Numbered from the stretch's first letter, positions 34,663-43,437 are shown. The stretch: 64,000 bases of DNA from Martinezella calliandrae (GCF_030272695.1 NZ_JARFYN010000001.1:186001-250000), one strand, 5' to 3'. Notes: generated by a model not told the origin, from the sequence alone. Made by a program: numbers and translations.

Positions 34663-35856
34663 TTACCCTAATAGGCTAATATCTTGTTTGTGGACGAGCA
34701 GCATGGTCGACGTATTGCCGAGAATGCGGTCGTTCGAGATCATCAGTTGAGCGGAATGGGCGTCGCGCAGATGACGACCGAGGCTGTAGGGCGTACCGTT
34801 CTTGTAGCCCATGATGCCGCAGATGAGCATGGCGTGGTTGATGATCGGCAGGATCATCTCAGACGACGCGATCTTGACGTTGTTCATGGCGACGGCGAAG
34901 GCCATGGAGGAGAGCCGGTCGACATCGACCTTGGCCTCTTCATAGACTTTCAGGCCGGCAACAACATTCGATTTGACCATCTGCAACAGGCTTGAAACTT
35001 CCGCCAGCCGCAATGCGCCGGGCGGCTGCGAGCCAGGTGACTTGCGGGCCGCAGCGCGCACAAAAGCCTGGGCGCGGGCCACTGCATCGGCCGCGATGCC
35101 ATACCAGACGCCGCTCCAGAGCAAATGCGAGCTTGCCAGCATCGACTGCGCGGCAATTTCGGCAAACGGCTTCGGCAGGATCTGTACTGCCGGCGCTTCG
35201 CCTTTGAACTGGAAACCGTCGGAGCAGGTGCCGCGCATACCAAGCGTGTTCCACTCGATGGTACGCTCAAGGGTGTATTGATCCCTGAGGAACACGGTCA
35301 GAACCTGGTCAGAAGAGGCTGCCTCGGCATGGCTGCGCGAGGTAATCAGGATCGCGTCAGCATGGGCGCCATAGGAGATGACGGTCGCGTCCTTCTCCAG
35401 GAAGCAGCGGTCGCCTTCCACCTTGATGGCGCAAATGCTGTTGCGGAGATTGCCGCCGATGCCGCCTTCCGTCGTCGCCGAGGCCAGCAGAAGTTGCTCC
35501 TTGGCAATACGGCGCATGAACTCGCGGTGCCAGTCGCTGCCGGCGCCGTGCTCGACCAGGCTCGACAGCTTGATCTGATGCATGGCGAAAACCATGGCGC
35601 TGGCCGCACAGGCTTGACCGAGGATCGAACATAGCTCCGCTATTTCGGTGATCGACGCACCCTCGCCGCCAAAATCGGCGGGGATCTGGATCGACAGCAG
35701 CCCCTCGGTACGCATCGCATCCACAGCCTCGCGCGGGAACCGTCCCTCGAAATCAACTGCGTCAGCATATTTGCCGGCGATTGCCGCTACGCGCGCGGCG
35801 CGGACAGCGGCTGTGTCACCGGCTCCGGCTTCAACCAGAGCGACTGCGACGTTCAT
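34663..35856 (-). CDS. acyl-CoA dehydrogenase-like flavoprotein
   Basis: A 397-residue protein of the acyl-CoA dehydrogenase fold. The N-terminal helical domain contains [17 protein letters not shown], the middle domain [14 protein letters not shown] with the FAD-contacting TEGG, and the C-terminal helices [16 protein letters not shown] with NDRILGNT at the end. Its ATG overlaps the carrier-protein stop as ATGA, and the ligase starts 5 bases after its stop, so the three are translated together. A plausible role is oxidation of the carrier-bound aminoacyl group, as prolyl-carrier dehydrogenases do, but this is inference. Sequence upstream of this ATG in frame overlaps the carrier gene and is not coding. 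Confidence 0.88.
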   Translation of the reverse strand: MNVAVALVEAGAGDTAAVRAARVAAIAGKYADAVDFEGRFPREAVDAMRTEGLLSIQIPADFGGEGASITEIAELCSILGQACAASAMVFAMHQIKLSSLVEHGAGSDWHREFMRRIAKEQLLLASATTEGGIGGNLRNSICAIKVEGDRCFLEKDATVISYGAHADAILITSRSHAEAASSDQVLTVFLRDQYTLERTIEWNTLGMRGTCSDGFQFKGEAPAVQILPKPFAEIAAQSMLASSHLLWSGVWYGIAADAVARAQAFVRAAARKSPGSQPPGALRLAEVSSLLQMVKSNVVAGLKVYEEAKVDVDRLSSMAFAVAMNNVKIASSEMILPIINHAMLICGIMGYKNGTPYSLGRHLRDAHSAQLMISNDRILGNTSTMLLVHKQDISLLG

Positions 35857-36107
35857 CAGGCCACCTTTCGGCTGTCCAGGATCATGGCAACCGTCTTTTC
35901 GATGGCGACGATGCTGGCGAAGGATTTGCGGTTCAGCAGATTGTCGGGAAACTCGATGTCGAAAGCCTCTTCGATGCCGAGCATGAGCTGCACCGACGCA
36001 AAGGAAGACAGCCCCACCGCGTAGAGATCGGCGTCGTCGGCAATCTGATCCACCGTAACGGGAAGCGCACCAAACTTGGCCAGCAAATCGCGAATCGTCG
36101 CATTCAT
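35856..36107 (-). CDS. phosphopantetheine-binding carrier protein
   Basis: An 83-residue acyl/aminoacyl carrier protein: three-helix-bundle length, acidic, with the attachment site in YAVGLSSFASVQLM, where Ser35 is the likely phosphopantetheine serine (GLSS in place of the common GxDS). Helix 2 continues LGIEEAFDIEFPD, the usual recognition helix. GGAGG nine bases before the ATG at 36107 supports the start; ten further codons upstream are open but lack a better site. It is the first gene of the ligase operon, with its stop overlapping the next start. A phosphopantetheinyl transferase must be supplied from elsewhere in the genome. Confidence 0.92.
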   Translation of the reverse strand: MNATIRDLLAKFGALPVTVDQIADDADLYAVGLSSFASVQLMLGIEEAFDIEFPDNLLNRKSFASIVAIEKTVAMILDSRKVA

Positions 36108-36465
36108 TCTGTAGTCCCTCCAGGCAATCGTAAACATGACGGCAGCTAAGTCGTCTTATCCTGAACCCAGAAGTAACAGGAAAAATAGAACATTCCGCTA
36201 AGCGACTTGGTAAATATAACCCGGATATACTTAGCAATAAAACTTTATCTTTTAGGATTATCTAAATAAAATTTACCCTATTTAAGCCATGCAACCCGGC
36301 GTTTAATCGGGAATATCTTAAATTTCTAAAATTTTCATGGGATGAAATGCAGAAGAGCGGCACTTAGTAATAGGGTTAACGCGCTAAATATTTTAGAAAA
36401 TTTCCTCAAAATACGGTGTCCTGGCCGTCGTGAAGCAGGTGCCGCGACACAAACCGCACGCGAGC
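36108..36465. promoter_or_regulatory. AT-rich leader/intergenic region
   Basis: This 358-base gap between the carrier-protein gene and epmB contains no plausible gene. From about 36150 to 36415 it is strikingly AT-rich compared with the flanks. A perfect 10-bp inverted repeat, TTTCTAAAAT at 36323-36332 and ATTTTAGAAA at 36390-36399, lies within it. It must contain the promoter of the minus-strand carrier-protein operon. No clear consensus promoter could be picked because many AT-rich hexamers occur. Confidence 0.6.
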
Positions 36466-37518
36466 CTATCCCTCCACCGGATAGATATGTTCGCCGCCGC
36501 GATAGTCCGAGACTGAATAGCAGCCTTCACCGAGCTCGCGGACGGTTTTTTTGCCGATATCGACCTTGCCATGGCCGCCCGGGATATCGAGAATGTAAGT
36601 GGGCTGGCAGAGGCCGGAAATGCGGCCGCGCAATGCCGCAACGATCTCCTGCCCCTCCGCGATCGTCAGACGGAAATGACTGGTACCGGGGGCGAGATCG
36701 GGGTGATGCAGATAGTAAGGCTTGATCCGCGTCTCGACGAAAGCCTTCATCAGTGCCGCCAGTACATCCGGATCGTCATTGACGCCCTTCAGCAGCACGG
36801 ATTGGCTGACCAGGACGATACCGGCATCGACGAGCCGGGCGCAAGCGGCACGCGCCTCGGCGGTCAGCTCGCGGGGATGGTTGGCATGCAGCGCCACATA
36901 GACCGTCTTGCCACTCGCCTTGAGTGCCTCAATCAGCGCTCCATCGACCTTTAGCGGATCGACGACGGGTACGCGGGTATGGAACCGGACGATCCTCACA
37001 TGCTCGATGTCGGCGAGCGCCCGCAGCATCTCCTCAAGCCGGCGCGGCGCCAGTACCAGCGGATCACCACCCGTCAGGATCACTTCCCAGATCTGCCGAT
37101 GATCGCGAATATAGGCAAAGGCGGAATCGAGCGCCGCCGCATCCAGCGTCCCGAGCCCTTGCGGCCCGACCATCTCGCGGCGGAAGCAGAAGCGGCAGTA
37201 GACCGGGCAGACGTGCACGGCTTTCAGCAGCACGCGGTCGGGATAGCGATGAACGATCCCCTCGACAGGGCTATAGGCATGATCGCCGATCGGATCGGCA
37301 CGCTCTTCCGGCGTGACGACGAGTTCGGCCACGTCAGGCACGAATTGCCGTGCAATCGGATCGGCGGGATCGGCGCGGTCGATCAGCTTTGCCAGGGCCG
37401 GCGTGAGCGCTATGGCGTAACGGTCCGCCACCGCCTCCAACGAAAGCGCTTCGCCGGCATCGATCAGACCGGCCACTTGGAGGTCGTCGACATTTCTGAT
37501 CGGACGCATCACATTCAT
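36466..37518 (-). CDS. epmB: EF-P beta-lysylation protein, lysine 2,3-aminomutase-like
   Basis: A 350-residue radical-SAM enzyme of the lysine 2,3-aminomutase family. The cluster motif CxxxCxxC is in HVCPVYCRFCFRREM, followed by VILTGGDPLVL and the pyridoxal-phosphate region; the C terminus DIPGGHGKV is typical. Length is that of EpmB rather than the longer catabolic KamA. EpmB turns (S)-alpha-lysine into (R)-beta-lysine for EpmA to attach to elongation factor P. Its ATG overlaps the epmA stop as ATGA, and efp lies divergent next to them, so the assignment is secure. Confidence 0.95.
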   Translation of the reverse strand: MNVMRPIRNVDDLQVAGLIDAGEALSLEAVADRYAIALTPALAKLIDRADPADPIARQFVPDVAELVVTPEERADPIGDHAYSPVEGIVHRYPDRVLLKAVHVCPVYCRFCFRREMVGPQGLGTLDAAALDSAFAYIRDHRQIWEVILTGGDPLVLAPRRLEEMLRALADIEHVRIVRFHTRVPVVDPLKVDGALIEALKASGKTVYVALHANHPRELTAEARAACARLVDAGIVLVSQSVLLKGVNDDPDVLAALMKAFVETRIKPYYLHHPDLAPGTSHFRLTIAEGQEIVAALRGRISGLCQPTYILDIPGGHGKVDIGKKTVRELGEGCYSVSDYRGGEHIYPVEG

Positions 37519-38579
37519 GAACCAAACTCCGAAACCGGTGCCCAGAGCACCTGTTCGATCCGGGAAGCGCCGGTCGCCAGCATCACCAGCCGGTCGAAGC
37601 CGAGCGCTATGCCGCTTGCCTCCGGCATGACGGCAAGAGCTTCAAGAAACTCCTCGTCCAGCGGATAGGTCTCGCCGTAGACGCGCTCTTTTTCCGCCAT
37701 CTCGATCTGGAATCGCCGCCTCTGCTCGTCGGCATTGGTGAGTTCGCCGAAAGCATTGGCGAGTTCGACGCCGCAGGCATAGAGCTCAAAGCGCTCGGCG
37801 ACGCGATGGTCGCGCGCCGAAGGCCGGGCAAGGGCAGCTTCCGAGACTGGGTATTCGTCAAGGATCGTCACCCGGCCGAAGCCGAGATAGGGCTCGACTT
37901 TTTCGACCAGCACTCGGCTGAAAAGATCGGGCCAGTGATCGTCCTTTGCAACGCGTACGCCGACACGACGCATCTCGGCGGCCAGATGATCGCGATCCGT
38001 CGATCCGTCGAGGCCAATCGACCCGAGCAGATCGATCCCGGCATAACGATCGAAGGCGGCAGCGACACTGATGCGCTCCGGGGTCAGAAACGGATCGGTT
38101 TCGGCGCCGCGATAGCTGAGTTTCTTCGCTCCCACCGTCTTCGCCGCCAGCGCCAGCAACGCGGCGCAATCAGCCATCAGCGCTTCGTAGGTCTCTCCCG
38201 TCCGATACCATTCCAGCATGGTAAATTCCGGATGGTGAAGCGGCCCGCGCTCGCGGTTGCGATAAACATGGGCGAAACAGGCGATGCGCTCCTCACCGGC
38301 TGCCAGCAGCTTCTTGCAGGCGAATTCCGGCGAGGTGTGAAGATAGAAGAGCGCCTTCTGGCCGTCCGTCGTCAGCGCCTCAGTAGCGAAGGCATGAAGA
38401 TGCGCCTCATTGCCCGGCGACACCTGCAGCGTCGGCGTGTCAACTTCGATGAAGTCGTTGAGGACGAAGAACTGACGCAGTGCCGCCTGGATGGCATTGC
38501 GGCCAATGAGGAACGGCCGCCGGTCCGCGTGGACAGTGCGGGTCCACCAGGGGGACGCTTTGCTGCTCGTTGGCTCCAT
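37515..38579 (-). CDS. epmA: EF-P lysine lysyltransferase (PoxA/GenX)
   Basis: A 354-residue class II lysyl-tRNA-synthetase paralogue without an anticodon-binding domain. Motif 2 is seen as VYRNRERGPLHHPEFTMLEW and motif 3 as GIALGFDRLVML. EpmA attaches beta-lysine to the conserved lysine of elongation factor P, helping ribosomes through polyproline stretches. Divergent from efp and coupled by 4 bases to epmB. Both aminoacyl-synthetase paralogues of this window (this and the carrier-protein ligase) load a protein instead of tRNA. Confidence 0.95.
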   Translation of the reverse strand: MEPTSSKASPWWTRTVHADRRPFLIGRNAIQAALRQFFVLNDFIEVDTPTLQVSPGNEAHLHAFATEALTTDGQKALFYLHTSPEFACKKLLAAGEERIACFAHVYRNRERGPLHHPEFTMLEWYRTGETYEALMADCAALLALAAKTVGAKKLSYRGAETDPFLTPERISVAAAFDRYAGIDLLGSIGLDGSTDRDHLAAEMRRVGVRVAKDDHWPDLFSRVLVEKVEPYLGFGRVTILDEYPVSEAALARPSARDHRVAERFELYACGVELANAFGELTNADEQRRRFQIEMAEKERVYGETYPLDEEFLEALAVMPEASGIALGFDRLVMLATGASRIEQVLWAPVSEFGS

Positions 38580-38728
38580 TGCACGCTTTCTTCTCAGGAT
38601 CGCCAGGGATGGGGTGGCTATTTCCGCTGATTTAGGGTAGTTGCGCCCCCAAGCAAATAATAGCTGCGTCTCGAGGTGTATTTCGACAGTCCTCTACGAC
38701 GCGACAAGCCGAGTTACAAGGAAGTCTT

Positions 38729-39298
38729 ATGGTCAAGGTCATCGCCTCTTCAGTCCGCAAGGGCAACGTTCTCGACGTCGACGGCAAGCTCTACGTCGTT
38801 CTCACCGCTCAGAACTTTCATCCGGGCAAGGGCACACCGGTCACGCAGGTCGATATGCGCCGCATCGTCGATGGTGTGAAGGTGTCCGAGCGCTGGCGCA
38901 CCACCGAGCAGGTCGAGCGCGCCTTCGTCGAAGACGTGAACTTCCAATACCTGTACGAAGACGGCGAAGGCTTCCACTTCATGAACCCGGCCACCTACGA
39001 TCAGGTCGTCGTCGACAATGAAACCATGGGCGACCAGAAGGCCTATCTCCAGGAAGGCATGACCTGTATCCTGTCGATCCACGAAGGCGTTCCGCTCGCC
39101 ATCGAACTGCCGCGCCACGTCACGCTGGAAATTACCGAGACGGAACCGGTCGTAAAGGGCCAGACCGCTTCGTCCTCCTACAAGCCCGCCATGCTGTCAA
39201 ACGGCGTGCGCACCATGGTCCCGCCGCACATCAACGCCGGCACCCGCGTCGTCATCGCAACGGAAGACAACTCCTACGTCGAGCGCGCCAAGGACTGA
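38729..39298 (+). CDS. efp: elongation factor P
   Basis: A 189-residue EF-P with all three beta-barrel domains. The modified loop is [13 protein letters not shown], with Lys34 as the beta-lysylation target; the C-terminal domain ends in [22 protein letters not shown] binds between the P and E sites and rescues ribosomes stalled at proline runs. Full family length. GGAAG precedes the ATG at 38729. Its modification enzymes EpmA and EpmB are encoded divergently. Confidence 0.97.
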   Translation: MVKVIASSVRKGNVLDVDGKLYVVLTAQNFHPGKGTPVTQVDMRRIVDGVKVSERWRTTEQVERAFVEDVNFQYLYEDGEGFHFMNPATYDQVVVDNETMGDQKAYLQEGMTCILSIHEGVPLAIELPRHVTLEITETEPVVKGQTASSSYKPAMLSNGVRTMVPPHINAGTRVVIATEDNSYVERAKD

Positions 39299-39320
39299 GT
39301 GATCGGCCTATCGTTTCGCG

Positions 39321-39354
39321 AAAAACGCTCTATCCTCACGGATGGAGCGTTTTT
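39321..39354. terminator. intrinsic terminator after efp, probably bidirectional
   Basis: AAAAACGCTC...ATCC (39321-39335) pairs with GGAT...GAGCGTTTTT (39340-39354); the plus strand continues with TTTTTATTTTT. The matching A run on the other side makes it usable for the convergent ABC gene as well. Confidence 0.85.
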
Positions 39355-39417
39355 ATTTTTGGGTGGTGATCGCGTGACGCTTCGGTGCTGCAACGACCTA
39401 CATGACATCGCCGCAAA

Positions 39418-41277
39418 CTAACGCGACGGTGCATTCGCCTTCTTGGGGGTCGCCTCCGGTGCCGCCGCCGGCGGCACGGCCGCAGCGACGACCTCTTCGT
39501 GCTCCTCGGGCGACACCAACGCCTGAAGATGCAGGACGCGCGGCGACATCGCCTGGACATAGGCTTCCGAGCGGCCGATATAGACGACGGTGGCGTCGCT
39601 GAATTCCGTCAGCAGCGCCGAGAATTTGGCCTGCATATCCGGCTCCAGCCCCTCCATGACTTCGTCGAGGATGATCCATTTCGGCTTCGACAGCAGCAGA
39701 TGCGCGAAGGCGACGGCCTTCTGCTCGTCATTGTCCAAAAGCCGGTCCCAACGCGCCTGCGTATCGAGCCGGCTCTTCAATCGGCCGAGGCCGGCCTTGT
39801 CCAGCGCGGCTTCGACGGCGGCATCGTCATAGGCATCCAGATCCTCGGGGAAGCAGATCGCTTCGCGTAGCGTCCCGCCCGGCACATAAGGCGTATGCGG
39901 CATGAACAACATGTCTTCCATCGGCGGCAGGCTGATCTTGCCGGAGCCGCAATTCCATTGATGCGCCAGTGACTGGAACAGCAATCTGCGGTTCACGCCG
40001 TGATCACCGTTGATCATGATGTGCTCGCCGGCGGTGATTGTCACCGTGCCCTCGCGGATGCGGAAGCCGTTCTCGATGGCATCCTCGCTGGTCTTGGTGG
40101 AGATCTCCATGTCGGTCCAGACCATCGTGCCTGGCGCAGCCTGATCGAAAGTGATGGTGTGCGGCATGACCGTGCCGTCATCCATCTCCGTTAGCGCCTG
40201 ACGGAAATCGGTGACGCGCATCAGCGTCGCCCGCCATTCGGCGATCGGGCCGAAATTGGCGACATACCAGCGCAAGGCGGAATTGACCTGGTTGAAGGCG
40301 CCGACCGCCACCATCAACTGACCGAAAGTCAGCCCGCCGGAGAAATAGGCCGGCGCGGCCACCAGGATCGGAATGATCAGGACAAGCCAGCCGTAACCGG
40401 CCGAAACCCAGGTGAGATTGGTATTGGCGATGGCAAGCTGGCGGATAACGGCGAGCACTGCCGAGATATCGACATTGATGCGCCGGCGCTCATTCTCCTC
40501 GCCGCCGGCAATGGTGATTGCCGGCATGTGTTCGTTGGCATGCATCAGCGCAAAGCGCAGCTCGGCTTCTTTGGAATAACGGTCGGCATTCAGCCGCACC
40601 AGCCGGCGGCCGACGAATTGGCTCAGGAACGACGCCGAACCGGCATAGAGGATCGCCGCCCAGACCATATAGCCGGGGATGGAAAAGCTCATTCCTTTGA
40701 AATTAAAGACCATGCCGCTGGACAATTCCCACAACACGCCGATGAAGCTGAGCAGCAGGATCGTCGCCTGCACCAGACCGATCGCCAGCCCCGTCGTGCT
40801 TTCGGCGAGATTGCGTGCATCCTCGTGCAGGCGCTGGTCCGGATTGACGCCGATCAGGCCGGATGAAGCAAGACGGAGCGCACGCTTGGCCTGCAGCCAC
40901 TGGTCGACGAGATCGCGTGCGAGACCCTCGCGCATATAAAGCGCAGCCATCTGGTTAAGCCACGCCTGCACGACGTTGAGGACCAAAAGCAGGCCGGCAA
41001 TGATGCCGAAGACGCCGAGCTGATGGAAGAACGCGCCGGTATCGCGCCGCGCCAGCGAATCATAAAATGGCGCATTCCAGTTGTTGAGCAGGACCTGGAC
41101 ATAGGCCGTGACCAAAATAATCACGAACAACGCAATCGTGAGCGAAATAATCTTGACGCGAACGGCGGAATTCCAAAAGGCGGAAACCATCATCCGCAGC
41201 CGATAGAGGACGCTCAAATCGTAACCGACCTGGTCAGCTCCCCCGATATTCGGCTTGGCTTGCGTTTCAACTGCCAT
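39418..41277 (-). CDS. SbmA/BacA-related ABC membrane protein with degenerate ATPase domain
   Basis: A 619-residue fusion of an ABC_membrane_2 (SbmA/BacA/YddA-like) transmembrane domain and a nucleotide-binding domain. Membrane family features include YVQVLLNNWNAPFYDSLARRD and GLIGVNPDQRLHEDARNLAE. The ATPase part has lost key residues: the Walker A place (near residue 424) reads GDHGVNRRLL with no Lys, the signature place reads LDNDEQKAVAF instead of LSGGE/LSLGEQ, and the switch His is missing (YIGRSEAYV). Walker B (WIILDEV) remains. GGGAAG lies just before the ATG at 41277. Related proteins move peptides, vitamin B12 or very-long-chain fatty acids; ATP hydrolysis here is doubtful. Confidence 0.85.
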   Translation of the reverse strand: MAVETQAKPNIGGADQVGYDLSVLYRLRMMVSAFWNSAVRVKIISLTIALFVIILVTAYVQVLLNNWNAPFYDSLARRDTGAFFHQLGVFGIIAGLLLVLNVVQAWLNQMAALYMREGLARDLVDQWLQAKRALRLASSGLIGVNPDQRLHEDARNLAESTTGLAIGLVQATILLLSFIGVLWELSSGMVFNFKGMSFSIPGYMVWAAILYAGSASFLSQFVGRRLVRLNADRYSKEAELRFALMHANEHMPAITIAGGEENERRRINVDISAVLAVIRQLAIANTNLTWVSAGYGWLVLIIPILVAAPAYFSGGLTFGQLMVAVGAFNQVNSALRWYVANFGPIAEWRATLMRVTDFRQALTEMDDGTVMPHTITFDQAAPGTMVWTDMEISTKTSEDAIENGFRIREGTVTITAGEHIMINGDHGVNRRLLFQSLAHQWNCGSGKISLPPMEDMLFMPHTPYVPGGTLREAICFPEDLDAYDDAAVEAALDKAGLGRLKSRLDTQARWDRLLDNDEQKAVAFAHLLLSKPKWIILDEVMEGLEPDMQAKFSALLTEFSDATVVYIGRSEAYVQAMSPRVLHLQALVSPEEHEEVVAAAVPPAAAPEATPKKANAPSR

Positions 41278-41445
41278 CAACACTTCCCTGCAATGCACTT
41301 AATCCTCAGTTAATCATGACCCGCTCACATGTCCATCCACGTGGTACGTCAGCGTGATCACGTTCGGTATATACACCGTTTCACGCCTTGAACCGAGTAA
41401 TGCCAAGGACTAGCTTGCGCCCCAAAGATTGATGAAAGCCTTCCA

Positions 41446-42288
41446 ATGCAATTTCAAGGCACTGCAGACTATATCGCCGACAAGGATTTGATGGTCGCTG
41501 TCAACGCCGCCATTCGGCTTGAACGCCCACTTTTGGTGAAAGGCGAACCGGGGACCGGCAAAACCGAACTGGCCCGTCAGGTCGCCGCAGCCCTCGGTCT
41601 CGACCTCATCGAATGGAATATCAAATCGACCACCAAGGCGCAGCAGGGTCTCTACGAGTATGATGCGGTCTCACGCCTGCGCGACAGCCAACTGGGCGAT
41701 GCGCGTGTCAACGACGTCAGGAACTACATCCGGCGAGGCAAGCTCTGGCAGGCCTTTACGGCGCCGAAGAAATGCGTGTTGTTGATCGACGAGATAGACA
41801 AGGCCGACATCGAATTCCCGAACGACCTGCTGCAGGAACTCGATCGCATGGAGTTCCACGTCTACGAAACCGGCGAAACGATCCGCGCCGCCGTAAGACC
41901 GATCGTCATCACTACGTCCAACAATGAAAAGGAGCTGCCGGATGCTTTCCTGCGCCGCTGCTTCTTCCACTATATCCGCTTCCCAGACGCCGAAACGCTG
42001 ACACGAATCGTCGAGGTGCACTATCCCGGCATCAAGCAGGCGCTGGTGCGGGCCGCCCTCGCCCAGTTCTTCGAGATTCGCGATGTGCCGGGGCTGAAGA
42101 AGAAACCCTCGACCTCCGAAGCGCTTGACTGGATCCGCCTCCTCGTTGCCGACGACATCGATCCTGCTACGCTGCGCGGGGACGCAAAGAGCGCTCTGCC
42201 AAAACTGCACGGAGCTTTGCTGAAGAACGAGCAGGACGTCCATCTCTTCGAGCGTCTTGCCTTTATGGCGCGCGGGCAAGGCAAATGA
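41446..42288 (+). CDS. MoxR-type AAA+ ATPase
   Basis: A 280-residue AAA+ ATPase of the MoxR family. Walker A is KGEPGTGKTEL near residue 34, Walker B is VLLIDEIDKADIEFPN, sensor 1 lies in IVITTSNNEKELPDAFLRRC and the Arg finger region follows. MoxR proteins act as chaperones that insert cofactors or metals into partner enzymes, together with a VWA-domain protein. The matching CoxE-type VWA protein is encoded at 43438, with metA in between. No oxidoreductase substrate of the pair is encoded nearby. Confidence 0.92.
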   Translation: MQFQGTADYIADKDLMVAVNAAIRLERPLLVKGEPGTGKTELARQVAAALGLDLIEWNIKSTTKAQQGLYEYDAVSRLRDSQLGDARVNDVRNYIRRGKLWQAFTAPKKCVLLIDEIDKADIEFPNDLLQELDRMEFHVYETGETIRAAVRPIVITTSNNEKELPDAFLRRCFFHYIRFPDAETLTRIVEVHYPGIKQALVRAALAQFFEIRDVPGLKKKPSTSEALDWIRLLVADDIDPATLRGDAKSALPKLHGALLKNEQDVHLFERLAFMARGQGK

Positions 42289-42355
42289 TGCAGCCGGATG
42301 TGTATGCGGCAACCGACATCAGAGCGCGGCCGTCAGCTCCGCAAAGCTTGCCCCA

Positions 42356-42384
42356 TTGACCTACAGGGAGCGCGGGTCTATTGA
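42356..42384 (+). promoter_or_regulatory. promoter of the riboswitch-metA transcript
   Basis: TTGACC at 42356-42361 and TATTGA at 42379-42384 are separated by exactly 17 bases. Transcription would start around 42391, directly before the riboswitch. Confidence 0.65.
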
Positions 42385-42392
42385 ATTTGTCC

Positions 42393-42442
42393 CGTGGTGA
42401 TTTGGCCGGCCGGCTTGCAGCCACGTTAAAAAAGTCGCTAAA
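42393..42442 (+). ncRNA. SAM-II riboswitch
   Basis: The sequence contains the conserved SAM-II pieces in order: TGGTGATTTGG, CCGGCTTGCAGCCACG, GTTAAA and AAGTCGCTAAA. SAM-II forms an H-type pseudoknot that binds S-adenosylmethionine and is found in alphaproteobacteria before methionine-synthesis genes. Here it lies 66 bases before metA, as expected, so high SAM would lower metA expression. Confidence 0.92.
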
Positions 42443-42443
42443 G

Positions 42444-42493
42444 GGCCGCGTGCGGACCGGTAGCGATTCTGATCGCGGCCGGTTTTTTGTTTT
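42444..42493 (+). terminator. intrinsic terminator between SAM-II riboswitch and metA
   Basis: GGCCGCG (42444-42450) pairs with CGCGGCC (42474-42480), followed by GGTTTTTTGTTTTT. It starts two bases after the last conserved riboswitch base and ends before the metA ribosome binding site, suggesting control by premature termination rather than only at translation. Confidence 0.8.
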
Positions 42494-42508
42494 TAGTGGT
42501 GTAAAAAG

Positions 42509-43435
42509 ATGCCCATCAAGATTCCCGATACGCTGCCCGCGTTCGAAGCCCTCCAGAGCGAGGGCGTGCGGGTGATGACCGAAACGGTGGCGATCCGTCA
42601 GGACATCCGCCCCCTTCAGATCGGGCTTCTCAATCTCATGCCGAACAAGATCAAGACAGAGGTGCAGATGGCGCGCCTCGTCGGCGCCTCGCCACTGCAG
42701 GTGGAACTCTCGCTGATCCGCGTCGGCGGCCACAAGGCCAAGAACACTTCGGAAGAGCATCTGCTCGCCTTCTACCAGACTTGGGAAGAGGTGAAGCAAC
42801 GCAAATTCGATGGCTTCATCATCACTGGTGCCCCGATCGAGCTCCTGGGATATGAGGACGTCACTTACTGGAATGAGATGCAGCAGATCTTCGACTGGAC
42901 AGCGACCAATGTCCATTCGACGCTGAATGTCTGTTGGGGCGCGATGGCGGCGGCTTACCATTTCCATGGTGTGCCGAAATATACGCTGAAGGAAAAAGCC
43001 TTCGGCGTCTATCGCCACCAGAACCTGAAGCCCTCCTCGGTCTATCTCAACGGCTTCTCCGATGATTTCGCCATTCCGGTCTCGCGCTGGACGGAAGTGC
43101 GCCGCGCCGACATCGAAAAGGTGCCGGGCCTGCAGATATTGATGGAATCGAGCGAGATGGGCGTCTGTCTGGTCCACGAGCAAGCCTGTAATCGTCTCTA
43201 CATGTTCAATCACGTGGAGTATGATTCCACCTCGCTTGCGGAGGAATATTTCCGCGACGTACATGCGGGCGTGCCGATCAAGATGCCGCACAATTATTTT
43301 CCGCACAACGACCCGGAGATCGCGCCGCAGAACCGTTGGCGCAGCCATGCGCATCTGTTCTTCGGCAACTGGATCAACGAAATCTACCAGACCACGCCCT
43401 ATGATCTCGAGGAGATCGGCCAAGAGAGGTTCTGA
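42509..43435 (+). CDS. metA: homoserine O-acyltransferase (MetA), probably acetyl-CoA dependent
   Basis: A 308-residue MetA. The catalytic Cys142 is in [10 protein letters not shown] and the region around the conserved His/Glu reads [15 protein letters not shown]. Residue 111, in [10 protein letters not shown], is Glu; in the family Glu at this place selects acetyl-CoA and Gly selects succinyl-CoA, so the product is likely O-acetylhomoserine despite the usual succinyltransferase name. First committed step of methionine synthesis. Controlled by the SAM-II riboswitch and terminator upstream. The VWA gene starts 2 bases after its stop and may be cotranscribed. Confidence 0.95.
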   Translation: MPIKIPDTLPAFEALQSEGVRVMTETVAIRQDIRPLQIGLLNLMPNKIKTEVQMARLVGASPLQVELSLIRVGGHKAKNTSEEHLLAFYQTWEEVKQRKFDGFIITGAPIELLGYEDVTYWNEMQQIFDWTATNVHSTLNVCWGAMAAAYHFHGVPKYTLKEKAFGVYRHQNLKPSSVYLNGFSDDFAIPVSRWTEVRRADIEKVPGLQILMESSEMGVCLVHEQACNRLYMFNHVEYDSTSLAEEYFRDVHAGVPIKMPHNYFPHNDPEIAPQNRWRSHAHLFFGNWINEIYQTTPYDLEEIGQERF

Positions 43436-43437
43436 CC

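Noticed and set aside
36342..36725. Plus-strand frame of 127 codons covering the AT-rich leader and the epmB end
   Set aside because: Its second half is antisense to epmB and the first half crosses AT-rich non-coding DNA; no family features.
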